Origin: Planctomycetaceae bacterium | Lineage (GTDB): Bacteria; Planctomycetota; Planctomycetia; Pirellulales; Thermoguttaceae | Length of the DNA stretch: 5,842 nt | Assembly (NCBI GenBank): GCA_031257725.1 | Contig: JAIROD010000613.1 | Location: forward strand, 1-5,842 | Direction of reading: 5' to 3' | Part shown: piece after piece, positions 1 through 5,403 of the stretch | Position numbering within the stretch: position 1 is the first letter of the stretch | Layout: each line of letters starts with the position of its first letter | Translations under genes and position numbers: made by a program | Notes under the pieces: model-generated | What the model saw: the letters and a program-made list of their open reading frames with translations, nothing else | Told to the model about the DNA's origin: nothing | Databases searched by the model: none

Positions 1-252
1 TCCCGCCCCGGTCATCCGCCGTTCAGTCATGTCGGCACGTTGAAACGATTTATCTTTTTCGGTTACGATGACCGTCGGCGGAGTGTCGTGATTGGTCCCG
101 TGATCGCCCCCGGTAAAAGGGGAACTGCGCCGAACGCTTTGGAATATGGCGGACGTGTTACACTTCCCAATTGGAGAAGGGCACCAATTCGTCCGCGTCC
201 GTATATGCACCCGGCGTTTGAAAAAGAACTTGTTAAAGTCTCCTCATATTAA
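1..252 (+). CDS. Phage head-tail/virion morphogenesis-type protein, C-terminal fragment (5' end outside window)
   Basis: The frame is open from base 1 to a TAA at 250-252, so the visible 83 residues are the C-terminal part of a longer protein. A TTG at 40 could be called as a start, but it lies inside the conserved stretch SRPGHPPFSHVGTLKRFIFF, so the true start is upstream. Visible landmarks are the SRPGxPP segment followed by HVGTLK and FGYD, a SVVIGP strand, the ALEYGG turn, and a terminal RPYMHPAFEKEL. This order (RPGxPP, VVIGP, ALEYGG, RPYMxPA) resembles HK97 gp10-like tail-completion or minor virion proteins and their planctomycete prophage relatives, which act in assembly of the head-tail connector region. 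That assignment comes from family memory, and the role in this genome is inference. No other phage gene is visible downstream, so this is either the edge of a prophage or an isolated remnant. Confidence 0.6.
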   Translation, partial: SRPGHPPFSHVGTLKRFIFFGYDDRRRSVVIGPVIAPGKRGTAPNALEYGGRVTLPNWRRAPIRPRPYMHPAFEKELVKVSSY

Positions 253-569
253 GAGTTTCCTAGAGTTAGTATGTTCTGTTTTTTGACTATTCTTCCTTCA
301 CGCAAGGTTTTTATCCGTTGAATTTTCTTCGTTGTCTTTTCTTTTTTTCTTTTTCTTCCGTTTTGAATTTTCATCTTTTTCTTGATTTGTGTATTCTTTT
401 GATCGTAGGGAGCCTTTCCCCTCTTGTTTTCCCGACGATTCTTATAATTGTACAATTTATAACCTTTTTATTTTTTTTCGTTTCCGGCAGTTTCTTGGTC
501 GATTTTATCTGTGTCCCACGGCATGGTGTTTTGCCGTTCCATTATCAATCCTTTTGTGGAGATATTATA
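253..569. other. T-rich spacer with no convincing gene
   Basis: About 317 bases separate the phage-type gene from the next start codon. The plus strand is strongly T/C-rich, including a pyrimidine-only run of 25 bases at 335-359. Open frames on both strands translate to low-complexity Phe/Leu-rich (plus) or Lys/Arg-rich (minus) peptides without recognisable motifs, as expected from base skew alone. I see no clear rho-independent terminator after 252. The last part contains a GGAG at 558-561 that serves as ribosome binding site for the ATG at 570. Confidence 0.6.
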
Positions 570-980
570 ATGCCTCTCAAAAAACCGTTACCACTCGTTG
601 TCCCAAATCTTGTACGTAAAATGCCGAATTCCTTTGCTTGGATCGATCCTCAACTGCGAATCCGGCAATTTCTCGTTGATTTCGACACGGAAGAATTCGC
701 GTTTTATTGATTCCTGTCCCTCGCCGCCGATCAGCACGGTCTTTCCTGTTGGCGACTTGATGTCATGGAAAAATCCATGCCCGCCTTTCGTGTGCCGCAG
801 CTACGTCACACGCGTGAAAATCTTGTACAAAAAGAGCTGCTTGCCTTTCGACCTTGGACAATCCATGATCCGGACTGCCTTTATCAACTCCTACCGGTTC
901 CCTTAAAACCGAAACAGAATAACGATCTCGCGTCGCTTCAAACCGCTCTTGCGAATATCGTGTTCAAACCTGTTTCCTGA
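570..980 (+). pseudogene. NSFAWID-type small winged-helix-like protein, broken by an in-frame TGA and truncated by an IS
   Basis: ATG at 570 is preceded by GGAG at 558-561 with an 8-nt spacer, which supports this start. The frame reads 46 residues to TGA (708-710), then continues open in the same frame for 89 codons to TGA at 978-980. The two halves fit as one protein: MPNSFAWIDPQLRIRQFL, then EEFAFY-stop-FLSLAADQHG, then LDVMEKSMPAFRVPQL, then a helix QLRHTRENLVQKELLAFRP and a closing strand LYQLLPVP. A TTA to TGA substitution would explain the stop (FAFYLFLSLAADQHG). The helix followed by a short strand hairpin resembles a winged-helix DNA-binding module, a fold seen in small planctomycete proteins that I recall near mobile genes; the function is unknown. 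Its last stop appears to be made partly of IS sequence (T of the core plus GA of the element), so the natural C-terminus is displaced. TGA is the ordinary stop of the 4041 gene, so recoding is unlikely. Confidence 0.6.
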
Positions 981-989
981 GTTTATGTT

Positions 990-1153
990 ACAACGCGGGA
1001 TGCCGCCTAAGTCTCCTTGATCGAGATTCCTTTTATAGAATGCGGCCCGCGTTATTGTTCGTACCCAGTTCGTCTGCCGCGAATGAGTCGGTTGGTGAGT
1101 TCCTTCGAGGAACGTCCCGTATGACCATTGAGGTTGCGGATTCGAGCTTTTTT
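990..1153 (+). ncRNA. Candidate IS110 bridge RNA
   Basis: IS110-subgroup elements transcribe a structured bridge RNA from the non-coding left end, with one internal loop specifying target and another specifying donor DNA. Here 992-998 (AACGCGG) pairs with 1047-1053, and 1002-1006 (GCCGC) with 1042-1046, leaving a 3-nt bulge at 999-1001 and a 35-nt loop at 1007-1041. That loop holds the candidate left guide (1011-1017) and right guide (1031-1038, ending in AG opposite the CT core). A second domain has candidate left donor guide AATGAGTCGG (1082-1091), an apical hairpin GTTCCT/AGGAAC (1099-1104 with 1108-1113), and possible closing pairs CGAAT/ATTCG (1080-1084 with 1140-1144). A T6 tract at 1148-1153 is a plausible 3' end. 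Both boundaries are estimates. The fold was found by eye and no right donor guide was identified. Confidence 0.45.
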
Positions 1154-1210
1154 ATGATTTTACCTCAAATCAATGACAACAATATACCCTTTTTCAAACA
1201 TTAATATTTT

Positions 1211-1591
1211 ATGAAACACAAAACTTCAACACGCCGTCAAAAAGCCGATACGGTTCTCGTGGATCATCGAAACATTGTCGGGATTGATATTGGAAAACGA
1301 AAACATGCGGCCACCGCGATTTCACTGAAAGGTGCGGTACTGGCAAGCCTGAATGTTTTTGAAAACAATAAAGCCGGGGTCGATTTATTGGAACGAGAAG
1401 TTCTGATTCCCGCAACCGGACGAAGTAAACCGTTTATCGCGATGGAAGCGACGGGAACTTATTGGAACGCATTGCATGATGAATTGCAACGACGCGGTTA
1501 TGACGGTGTCGTCCTGAATCCAATTCAAACAAATACTCACGGACAAAAAAAATTCGGAAAACGAAAACAGACAAGATTGATTCGGAAGTGA
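1211..1591 (+). CDS. IS110-family transposase, N-terminal part (frame 0, before frameshift)
   Basis: This frame encodes the N-terminal RuvC-like DEDD domain of an IS110 recombinase, which cuts and exchanges DNA strands under guidance of a bridge RNA. Visible catalytic-site motifs are VGIDIGKRKHA (Asp26) and FIAMEATGTYW (Glu79), followed by VVLNPIQTN at about 100-108. After residue 114 the frame leaves the family pattern (KFGKRKQTRLIRK, then TGA at 1589-1591), while the -1 frame encodes the expected RKTKTDKID. The useful product is therefore residues 1-114 fused to the downstream frame, about 416 residues in total, normal for the family. ATG at 1211 is the only reasonable start; no Shine-Dalgarno is evident in the AT-rich leader. 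As it stands, frame 0 alone gives a 126-residue protein lacking two catalytic Asp residues. Confidence 0.8.
   Translation: MKHKTSTRRQKADTVLVDHRNIVGIDIGKRKHAATAISLKGAVLASLNVFENNKAGVDLLEREVLIPATGRSKPFIAMEATGTYWNALHDELQRRGYDGVVLNPIQTNTHGQKKFGKRKQTRLIRK
1545..1552 (+). other. A8 slippery tract, site of -1 frameshift in the transposase
   Basis: Eight consecutive A bases lie where the family motif switches frame. In frame 0 the codons are CAA AAA AAA TTC, so 1546-1552 forms an A_AAA_AAA heptamer in the correct phase for -1 slippage. Slipping there gives GQKK followed by IRKTKTDKIDSE, which restores the DxxD pair of the DEDD site. Adding one A (A9) would give the same protein from a single frame. 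The tract may therefore be a programmed ribosomal or transcriptional slippage site, a homopolymer deletion, or a sequencing error. Confidence 0.65.
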
Positions 1592-2460
1592 TTGCGCGAA
1601 CCATTCTTGCGGGGGAACTCGTACCCAATGAAGCGATCTACGAATTGCGGCTTCTTGTACGACATCGTTGGCGGTTGATGCGTGTTCTCGGAATGATTTT
1701 ACGCTATGCAATCAGTCTCGTAGATCGAATCTTTCCGGAATACGAAGGAATCTTTTGCAACCCCTTTCTGACTTCGGTCAGAACATTGATACGAAAAGTC
1801 GGGTTGACACCAAAAGTTCTTGTCGCAAAAAAGGACGAGGTTCGTCATATCTTGGAAACGGCAAGCCGAAAACGAATCTCGAAGGAACTCATCGAAAATC
1901 TGTTACGACGGGCGGAGGAATCCATGGGAACAAGACAGGGAAGTGAGGTGGTGAACCGGCAATTACGAATGATTGTTGAGTATTTCGATTTTCTGGAAGG
2001 ACAAATCGAACAAATCAATGAAGTGTTACGAAAACGAATGAAGGAAATGGATTGTCTCATTCTTTCATTGGGGGTCGGGGCAGAAATAGCGGCTGCCATC
2101 TTAGCGGAAAGCGGAAATATTGTACGTTTCCCGGGACCAAGTGAATATGTAGCGTTTTGCGGACTGGACACAAGCGTGAGAGATTCGGGGGATAGTATTC
2201 ATGGAAGGTCGCACATCAGCAAACGCGGTTCACCGCTCTTGAGATGGGCAATGTATATGACCGCACAAACCGTGGTCAAAAAACATCACGATTTCGCAAG
2301 AATTTACAAAAAAAATATCAAAACAAAACAAAAAGGAAAAAGAAAAAAAGGGCATCGTTACGCCATGATTGTTGTTGCACATAAAGTCGCAAGGGTTATC
2401 TGGCGACTGATAAAAGACAAACGTAATTTCGAAAAAAAAACGCCAAAACGTCAATCATAA
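1588..2460 (+). CDS. IS110-family transposase, C-terminal part (-1 frame)
   Basis: The frame is meaningful from 1552 onward (IRKTKTDKIDSEVIARTI), supplying Asp121 and Asp124 of the merged protein. The GTG at 1588 is only the first permissible start and would leave those residues out. From the GTG, residues 1-50 are the rest of the RuvC-like domain, and about 95-155 is a helical, charged, coiled-coil-like linker. Residues 155-195 (LILSLGVGAEIAAAILAESG, FPGPSEYVAFCGLD) form the helix-hairpin-helix-like start of the Transposase_20 domain, and 206-222 (GRSHISKRGSPLLRWAM) is the conserved block that carries the candidate nucleophilic serine. The C-terminal 50 residues are Lys/Arg-rich with HRYAMIVVAHKVARVIW. 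TAA at 2458-2460 ends it. The GTG overlaps the upstream TGA (GTGA), but the loss of catalytic residues argues against an independent gene. Activity depends on whether the A8 frameshift is used. Confidence 0.8.
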   Translation: MIARTILAGELVPNEAIYELRLLVRHRWRLMRVLGMILRYAISLVDRIFPEYEGIFCNPFLTSVRTLIRKVGLTPKVLVAKKDEVRHILETASRKRISKELIENLLRRAEESMGTRQGSEVVNRQLRMIVEYFDFLEGQIEQINEVLRKRMKEMDCLILSLGVGAEIAAAILAESGNIVRFPGPSEYVAFCGLDTSVRDSGDSIHGRSHISKRGSPLLRWAMYMTAQTVVKKHHDFARIYKKNIKTKQKGKRKKGHRYAMIVVAHKVARVIWRLIKDKRNFEKKTPKRQS

Positions 2461-2473
2461 TATCCGTATCAAA

Positions 2474-2496
2474 AAACAAAACCGCAGGTTTTGTTT
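2474..2496. repeat. Perfect 10-bp hairpin in the right end of the IS
   Basis: AAACAAAACC (2474-2483) and GGTTTTGTTT (2487-2496) are perfect complements around a 3-nt GCA loop, 13 bases after the transposase stop. It could work as a terminator for the transposase transcript or, on the other strand, for the convergent J-protein gene at 2644-3648, but no uninterrupted T run follows the stem on the plus strand. It could also be a structural feature of the IS right end. Confidence 0.6.
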
Positions 2497-2504
2497 GAAC
2501 CCTG

Positions 2505-2531
2505 TTGACTCTGTTAATAGTCGGCTATAAA
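2505..2531 (+). promoter_or_regulatory. Outward -35-like TTGACT at the IS right end with TATAAA across the junction
   Basis: TTGACT (2505-2510) lies 15 nt upstream of TATAAA (2526-2531), which straddles the proposed right junction. The short spacer makes it a weak hybrid promoter at best. In IS110-type circles the right end abuts the left end and a -35 inside the right end can drive the bridge RNA. Here the joined ends would put the -35 about 30 bases upstream of position 992, a sensible distance for a start near the first RNA stem, although I do not see a strong -10 in 979-990. Confidence 0.3.
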
Positions 2532-2643
2532 AATCAAGAAGTTAAGAGAAAGAAACTTGAAAAATCTGCAATACATTTTAATTGCTATTTTACACACCCT
2601 GCCGTTAGGGACGACCTATTAGTAGAAAAACTAACGATTACAA
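2527..2643 (+). other. Probable displaced right flank of the interrupted locus
   Basis: Removing 979-2526 joins the TCC T at 975-978 to ATAAAAATCAAGAAG in a frame that stays open, reading FKPVS-YKNQEVKRKKLEK and onward past 2643 to a stop at 2691-2693. The peptide (YKNQEVKRKKLEK, then AIHFNCYFTHPAV) has no recognisable domain, and its end would overlap the convergent J-protein gene, so only the first part could be natural coding sequence. The stretch also holds a small hairpin CCCT(2597-2600)/AGGG(2607-2610) with CCGTTAGGGACG, similar to a motif at 5411-5421. Confidence 0.3.
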
Positions 2644-3648
2644 TTATTTCCATTGTAAATCATTCCGAACCGGTTCAGCGGGTTCAGAAGTAAGTTTTTG
2701 TATCAGTTCTTTTTCAGCCGGCATCCATTTTTTCGGTAAAACAACAGAAAGTTCGGCGAAAAGATCGCCGGAACCTTCTCTTGAAACAATACCGCAACCA
2801 CGTACCCGTAATTTTGTCCCGCTACTCGATCCCGCCGGAACAGTCAGTGTTACATTGCCTTTCGGTGTTGGAATATCAATTTTTGCGCCGAAAACCGCTT
2901 CTTTGAGTGTAACCGGAATTTTGACATAAAGATGAATGTCTTTACGTTTGAAAAAAGGATGTTCTTCCACGTGAACTGTAATCAAGAGATTTCCGGCTTT
3001 ACCGCCGAATTGACCGTGATTACCGAGTCCGTTGAGCCGGATTTTTTTACCGTCCGTAATTCCTGCCGGAATTTTTACCGTAACCGTTTCATCATGACCG
3101 GCGGGACGACGGATTTTCATATCAACTTTTCCGCCTTCAACTGCCATAACAAACGAGATGGCAAGATTGCGTTCTACATCGGAACCGCGAATTGACCGCC
3201 GACCGGCTCCGGCACTGAAAAATTCATCGGGCGATTGGTTATTGCCCAAACCGCCGCCGCCACTAAACATTTTTATAAGATCATCCAGGTTTTCAAAATT
3301 GAAATGGTGACTGTTGCCGCGAGATGCTCCTCCGCCCGGCATACCGCCGCCGAAAGACCATTGAAACGGTCCCTGCCCGCCGCCAGAACCCATCTGATCC
3401 GGCGAAACACCAAATTGGTCGTAAATCTTTCGTTTTTCAGGGTCTCCTAAAACATCAAAAGCTTCCTGAATTTTTTGGAATTTTTCCTTTGCCCCTTTGG
3501 GGTCATTTTGATTCATATCGGGATGGTGTTTTCTTGCCAGTTTCCGATAGGCTTTCTGAATTTCTTCCTGCGTCGCAGTTTTCGGAACTTCCAATGTTTT
3601 ATAATAGTCGTTGCTCATTTTAGGCTTCATTTGAAAAAAATTATTCAT
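2644..3648 (-). CDS. Class B (type II) J-domain co-chaperone, CbpA/DnaJ-like
   Basis: This is a cytosolic Hsp40 that delivers unfolded clients to DnaK and stimulates its ATPase. Counting from ATG 3648: a J-domain at about 13-80 (DYYKTLEV, AYRKLARKHHPDMNQ with the HPD triad at 42-44, and KRKIYDQFG); a Gly/Phe/Met-rich linker at about 86-150 (SGGGQGPFQWSFGGGMPGGG); then two beta-rich C-terminal client-binding domains at about 155-230 and 232-312 (VKIPAGITDGKKIRLNGLG and TVPAGSSSGTKLRVRGCG). No CxxCxGxG zinc-finger repeats are present, which separates it from class A DnaJ. Three in-frame ATGs are possible (3648, 3630, 3618). MSNDYYKTLEV at 3618 fits usual J-domain starts best and has a weak GAAG upstream, so the first 10 residues may be untranslated. 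The gene is not in an operon and has no dnaK or grpE nearby. I avoid a gene symbol because J-protein paralogues are numerous. Confidence 0.9.
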   Translation of the reverse strand: MNNFFQMKPKMSNDYYKTLEVPKTATQEEIQKAYRKLARKHHPDMNQNDPKGAKEKFQKIQEAFDVLGDPEKRKIYDQFGVSPDQMGSGGGQGPFQWSFGGGMPGGGASRGNSHHFNFENLDDLIKMFSGGGGLGNNQSPDEFFSAGAGRRSIRGSDVERNLAISFVMAVEGGKVDMKIRRPAGHDETVTVKIPAGITDGKKIRLNGLGNHGQFGGKAGNLLITVHVEEHPFFKRKDIHLYVKIPVTLKEAVFGAKIDIPTPKGNVTLTVPAGSSSGTKLRVRGCGIVSREGSGDLFAELSVVLPKKWMPAEKELIQKLTSEPAEPVRNDLQWK

Positions 3649-3719
3649 GAAATCAGGGAAAAGTATATCATTTTACACGTTTCCTTCAACCTACCGCTTG
3701 CAACATTTCCTGCTGTTCC

Positions 3720-3740
3720 TGTTGCGGTGTAATCGCAACA
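3720..3740. promoter_or_regulatory. Inverted repeat upstream of the J-protein gene (possible operator or hairpin)
   Basis: TGTTGCG-N7-CGCAACA is a perfect 7-bp inverted repeat in the leader side of the J-protein gene. It is of a size typical for a dimeric repressor site, but it does not match the CIRCE sequence that HrcA recognises. No T run follows on either strand, so it is not an obvious terminator. Regulatory function is inference. Confidence 0.3.
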
Positions 3741-4004
3741 AAAGTTAAGAGATTTTTCGATGAATGTTTTTTCCCAATCGTGAGCGTCTTCGGGAGCTTA
3801 CACGGCGATGATTAAAATTAAAAACACTCAACCGGTACGCTCTTGTTCAAAAAAACCTTCCGCGAAAAGGATCGCCTACCGCTTTACATTTCTTAGCAGC
3901 TCTGATAAATTGCTATGCTTAATGATCAACGATAGTAAGATTTGTTGTAACTACTTGATTGATTTTATGTTCTATTGCCGTATTGTTACATTGGTGCGAT
4001 TAAA

Positions 4005-4024
4005 ATTGATTACTATTGATTACT
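4005..4024. repeat. Perfect 10-bp tandem repeat ATTGATTACT x2
   Basis: ATTGATTACT occurs twice head to tail (4005-4014, 4015-4024), ending 16 bases before the start of the HgdB-like gene. The spacing of one helical turn would suit cooperative protein binding, but a chance AT-rich duplication is equally possible. Confidence 0.5.
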
Positions 4025-4033
4025 AAATTTTTC

Positions 4034-4037
4034 GGAG
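4034..4037 (+). promoter_or_regulatory. Shine-Dalgarno GGAG for the 4041 gene
   Basis: GGAG lies only 3 nt before the ATG at 4041, shorter than the usual spacing but the only purine-rich site there. No better in-frame ATG lies nearby, and the protein begins a little before its conserved core, so 4041 remains the preferred start. Confidence 0.5.
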
Positions 4038-4040
4038 TTC

Positions 4041-5321
4041 ATGTCAACTCTTATTGAGTCTCCAACCATTAAACGACCACATCGGTCACCGGAATTTACG
4101 GTGCAGGACAAGGAAATACGAACAATTCTTTGTCCTCAGATGGCACCGATTCATTTTGCATTGATGCAGGCGGTTTTTGAAAATCACGGTTGTCGTTTCG
4201 AGATTTTGCCGGAAGTTGACCGCGATGCTATTGAGGAAGGTTTGCGCTATGTCAACAACGATGTTTGTTACCCCGCCATTGTTGTTGTCGGACAACTCAT
4301 TCAGGCAATGAAATCTGGCAATTATGATCCTGATCGAACCGCTTTAATGATTTCTCAAACTTGCGGCGGTTGCCGGTCAACAAATTATGCCGCCTTTCTG
4401 AAAATCGCCGCCGCTAAAGCAGGATTTCACAATGTACCGGTCATTCCATTCAGTGTTGATATTGCCAACGGTAACACTAAAGGGATTAACGTCAATTTCA
4501 AAATGCTGAAAAAAATGTTTCTCGCATTTTTATACGGTGATTTACTGTTGACGCTTTCCAATCGTTGCCGTCCTTATGAAACGGTTCAGGGGTCGGTTAA
4601 TGCGTTGGTTGAGAGTTGGATTACACGGTTGCGGCGGGAAATACTTGGTAACAAAAAACATCGTGTTGCGGATTTTGCCGCTCCAATCGTCCATGATTTC
4701 GATGTCCTGGAACTCAATGAAGAACAAACTCGACCGCGTGTGGGCATTGTCGGGGAAATTCTCGTCAAATATCATCCCGGAGCCAATAATCATTTGGTTG
4801 CGTTAATCGAACAGGAAGGCGGTGAAGTTGTTGTTCCGAATACTCTCGATTTTATGTTATACTGTCTGACATCGGATGAACAACGAAAACGGTATTCCCA
4901 TGTTCCTTTTTTTGCCGGATTGAAGAGTTCAGCCGGAGCGTGGCTTATCGAACGGCAACGGAATAAAGTCCGAAACATTCTCAAAAAAAGTCGTCGCTTT
5001 GCCCCGATGGGAACGATTCGTCATCTGATTCGGTTAGCCGAACCGATTGTTTCCACATGCAATCATACCGGCGAGGGTTGGCTGCTGACTGCCGAAATGG
5101 TTGAGTTGATTGAAGAACATGTTCCCAATATTGTTTGTGTTCAACCCTTTGGTTGTTTGCCCAATCATGTTACAGGAAAAGGCGTATTAAAGGAATTACG
5201 CTCGCGTTACACTCAGGCGAATATCACAACAATCGACTATGATCCCGGTTCAACCGAAGTTAATCAATTAAACCGGATTAAATTGCTCATGGCTGTTGCG
5301 TTACGGAATTTTTCAAAATGA
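4041..5321 (+). CDS. HgdB-like 2-hydroxyacyl-CoA dehydratase-family Fe-S protein (stand-alone C-terminal part of activase fusion)
   Basis: The 426-residue protein matches the C-terminal part of the large 'acyl-CoA dehydratase activase-related' proteins, where it follows two BcrAD/BadFG ATPase domains and a DUF2229 region. Family members bind Fe-S clusters that accept low-potential electrons from an ATP-driven activase; relatives include the 2-hydroxyacyl-CoA dehydratase subunits and double-cubane cluster proteins. Candidate cluster ligands are Cys31 (ILCPQMAPIHF), Cys76 (YVNNDVCYPAI), Cys108 and Cys111 (SQTCGGCRSTNY), Cys340 (STCNHTGEGWLL), and Cys366/Cys372 (VCVQPFGCLPNHVTGKG). A Rossmann-like segment RPRVGIVGEILVKYHPGANN starts near 231. 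The first 25 residues are a variable leader and there is no signal peptide, so it is cytoplasmic. The ATPase part is not in the window: the 390 bases upstream hold no activase remnant and the downstream gene is unrelated. It is therefore a natural split form or an orphan. The substrate cannot be told from sequence. Confidence 0.85.
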   Translation: MSTLIESPTIKRPHRSPEFTVQDKEIRTILCPQMAPIHFALMQAVFENHGCRFEILPEVDRDAIEEGLRYVNNDVCYPAIVVVGQLIQAMKSGNYDPDRTALMISQTCGGCRSTNYAAFLKIAAAKAGFHNVPVIPFSVDIANGNTKGINVNFKMLKKMFLAFLYGDLLLTLSNRCRPYETVQGSVNALVESWITRLRREILGNKKHRVADFAAPIVHDFDVLELNEEQTRPRVGIVGEILVKYHPGANNHLVALIEQEGGEVVVPNTLDFMLYCLTSDEQRKRYSHVPFFAGLKSSAGAWLIERQRNKVRNILKKSRRFAPMGTIRHLIRLAEPIVSTCNHTGEGWLLTAEMVELIEEHVPNIVCVQPFGCLPNHVTGKGVLKELRSRYTQANITTIDYDPGSTEVNQLNRIKLLMAVALRNFSK

Positions 5322-5403
5322 AACGAACCGGTCTTGTTGTGTGGAATATTTGTTTTCGCAACATATTTTTGGAGACGTTGGATCGAAGGGAACAATTAAA
5401 AAA

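Larger units (their letters stand above)
979..2526 (+). mobile_element. IS110-family insertion sequence (ends inferred from bridge-RNA logic)
   Basis: The element contains a DEDD-type IS110 transposase (1211-2460) and a long 5' non-coding region, the arrangement of the IS110 subgroup, in which the guide RNA lies upstream of the gene. There are no terminal inverted repeats, as expected. The proposed core dinucleotide is CT, present at 977-978 on the left and 2525-2526 on the right, giving an element of about 1.55 kb including one core copy, a normal size for the family. The right boundary is supported by loop bases 1031-1038 (TTTTATAG), which complement CTATAAAA at 2525-2532. The left boundary is supported by GTCTCCT at 1011-1017 against GTTTCCT at 972-978 (6 of 7). 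AGTCGG occurs both just inside the right end (2519-2524) and in the second RNA stem region (1086-1091). The element's presence is solid; the exact ends are inference, because the right donor guide was not found. Confidence 0.55.
3649..4040. other. Divergent intergenic region, no convincing gene
   Basis: These 392 bases lie between the minus-strand J-protein gene and the plus-strand HgdB-like gene and must contain both promoters. An open frame at 3808-4026 encodes a peptide of unlike composition with no motif and no ribosome binding site, so I do not call it. Visible structures are an inverted repeat TGTTGCG (3720-3726) / CGCAACA (3734-3740) with a 7-nt spacer, about 75 bases upstream of the J-protein start, and a perfect 10-bp tandem repeat at 4005-4024. 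No CIRCE-type heat-shock operator was found. Confidence 0.55.

Noticed and set aside
249..455. Lys/Arg-rich open frame on the minus strand
   Set aside because: It is the mirror of a pyrimidine-rich tract; low complexity and no family features.
708..710. TGA read as a sense codon (alternative genetic code)
   Set aside because: The 4041-5321 gene ends naturally at TGA, and homology suggests Leu at this position; a nonsense mutation is simpler.
1588..2460. Independent second transposase gene starting at GTG 1588 (GTGA overlap with the upstream stop)
   Set aside because: The conserved TDKID motif lies just upstream of this GTG in the same frame, so a protein starting there would lack catalytic residues; a frameshift fusion explains the sequence better.
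2474..2496. Classical rho-independent terminator
   Set aside because: The stem is perfect but mostly A-T and has no clean T run after it on the plus strand, so I list it as a hairpin only.
2505..2693. Free-standing 62-residue gene on the plus strand
   Set aside because: Its apparent start lies inside the IS right end and its end overlaps the J-protein gene; the open frame is better explained as flank of the interrupted locus.
3720..3740. CIRCE heat-shock operator for the J-protein gene
   Set aside because: Arm sequence and spacing differ from the CIRCE consensus (TTAGCACTC-N9-GAGTGCTAA).
3808..4026. 72-residue open frame on the plus strand
   Set aside because: No ribosome binding site, no motif, odd composition, and it lies in a divergent promoter region.
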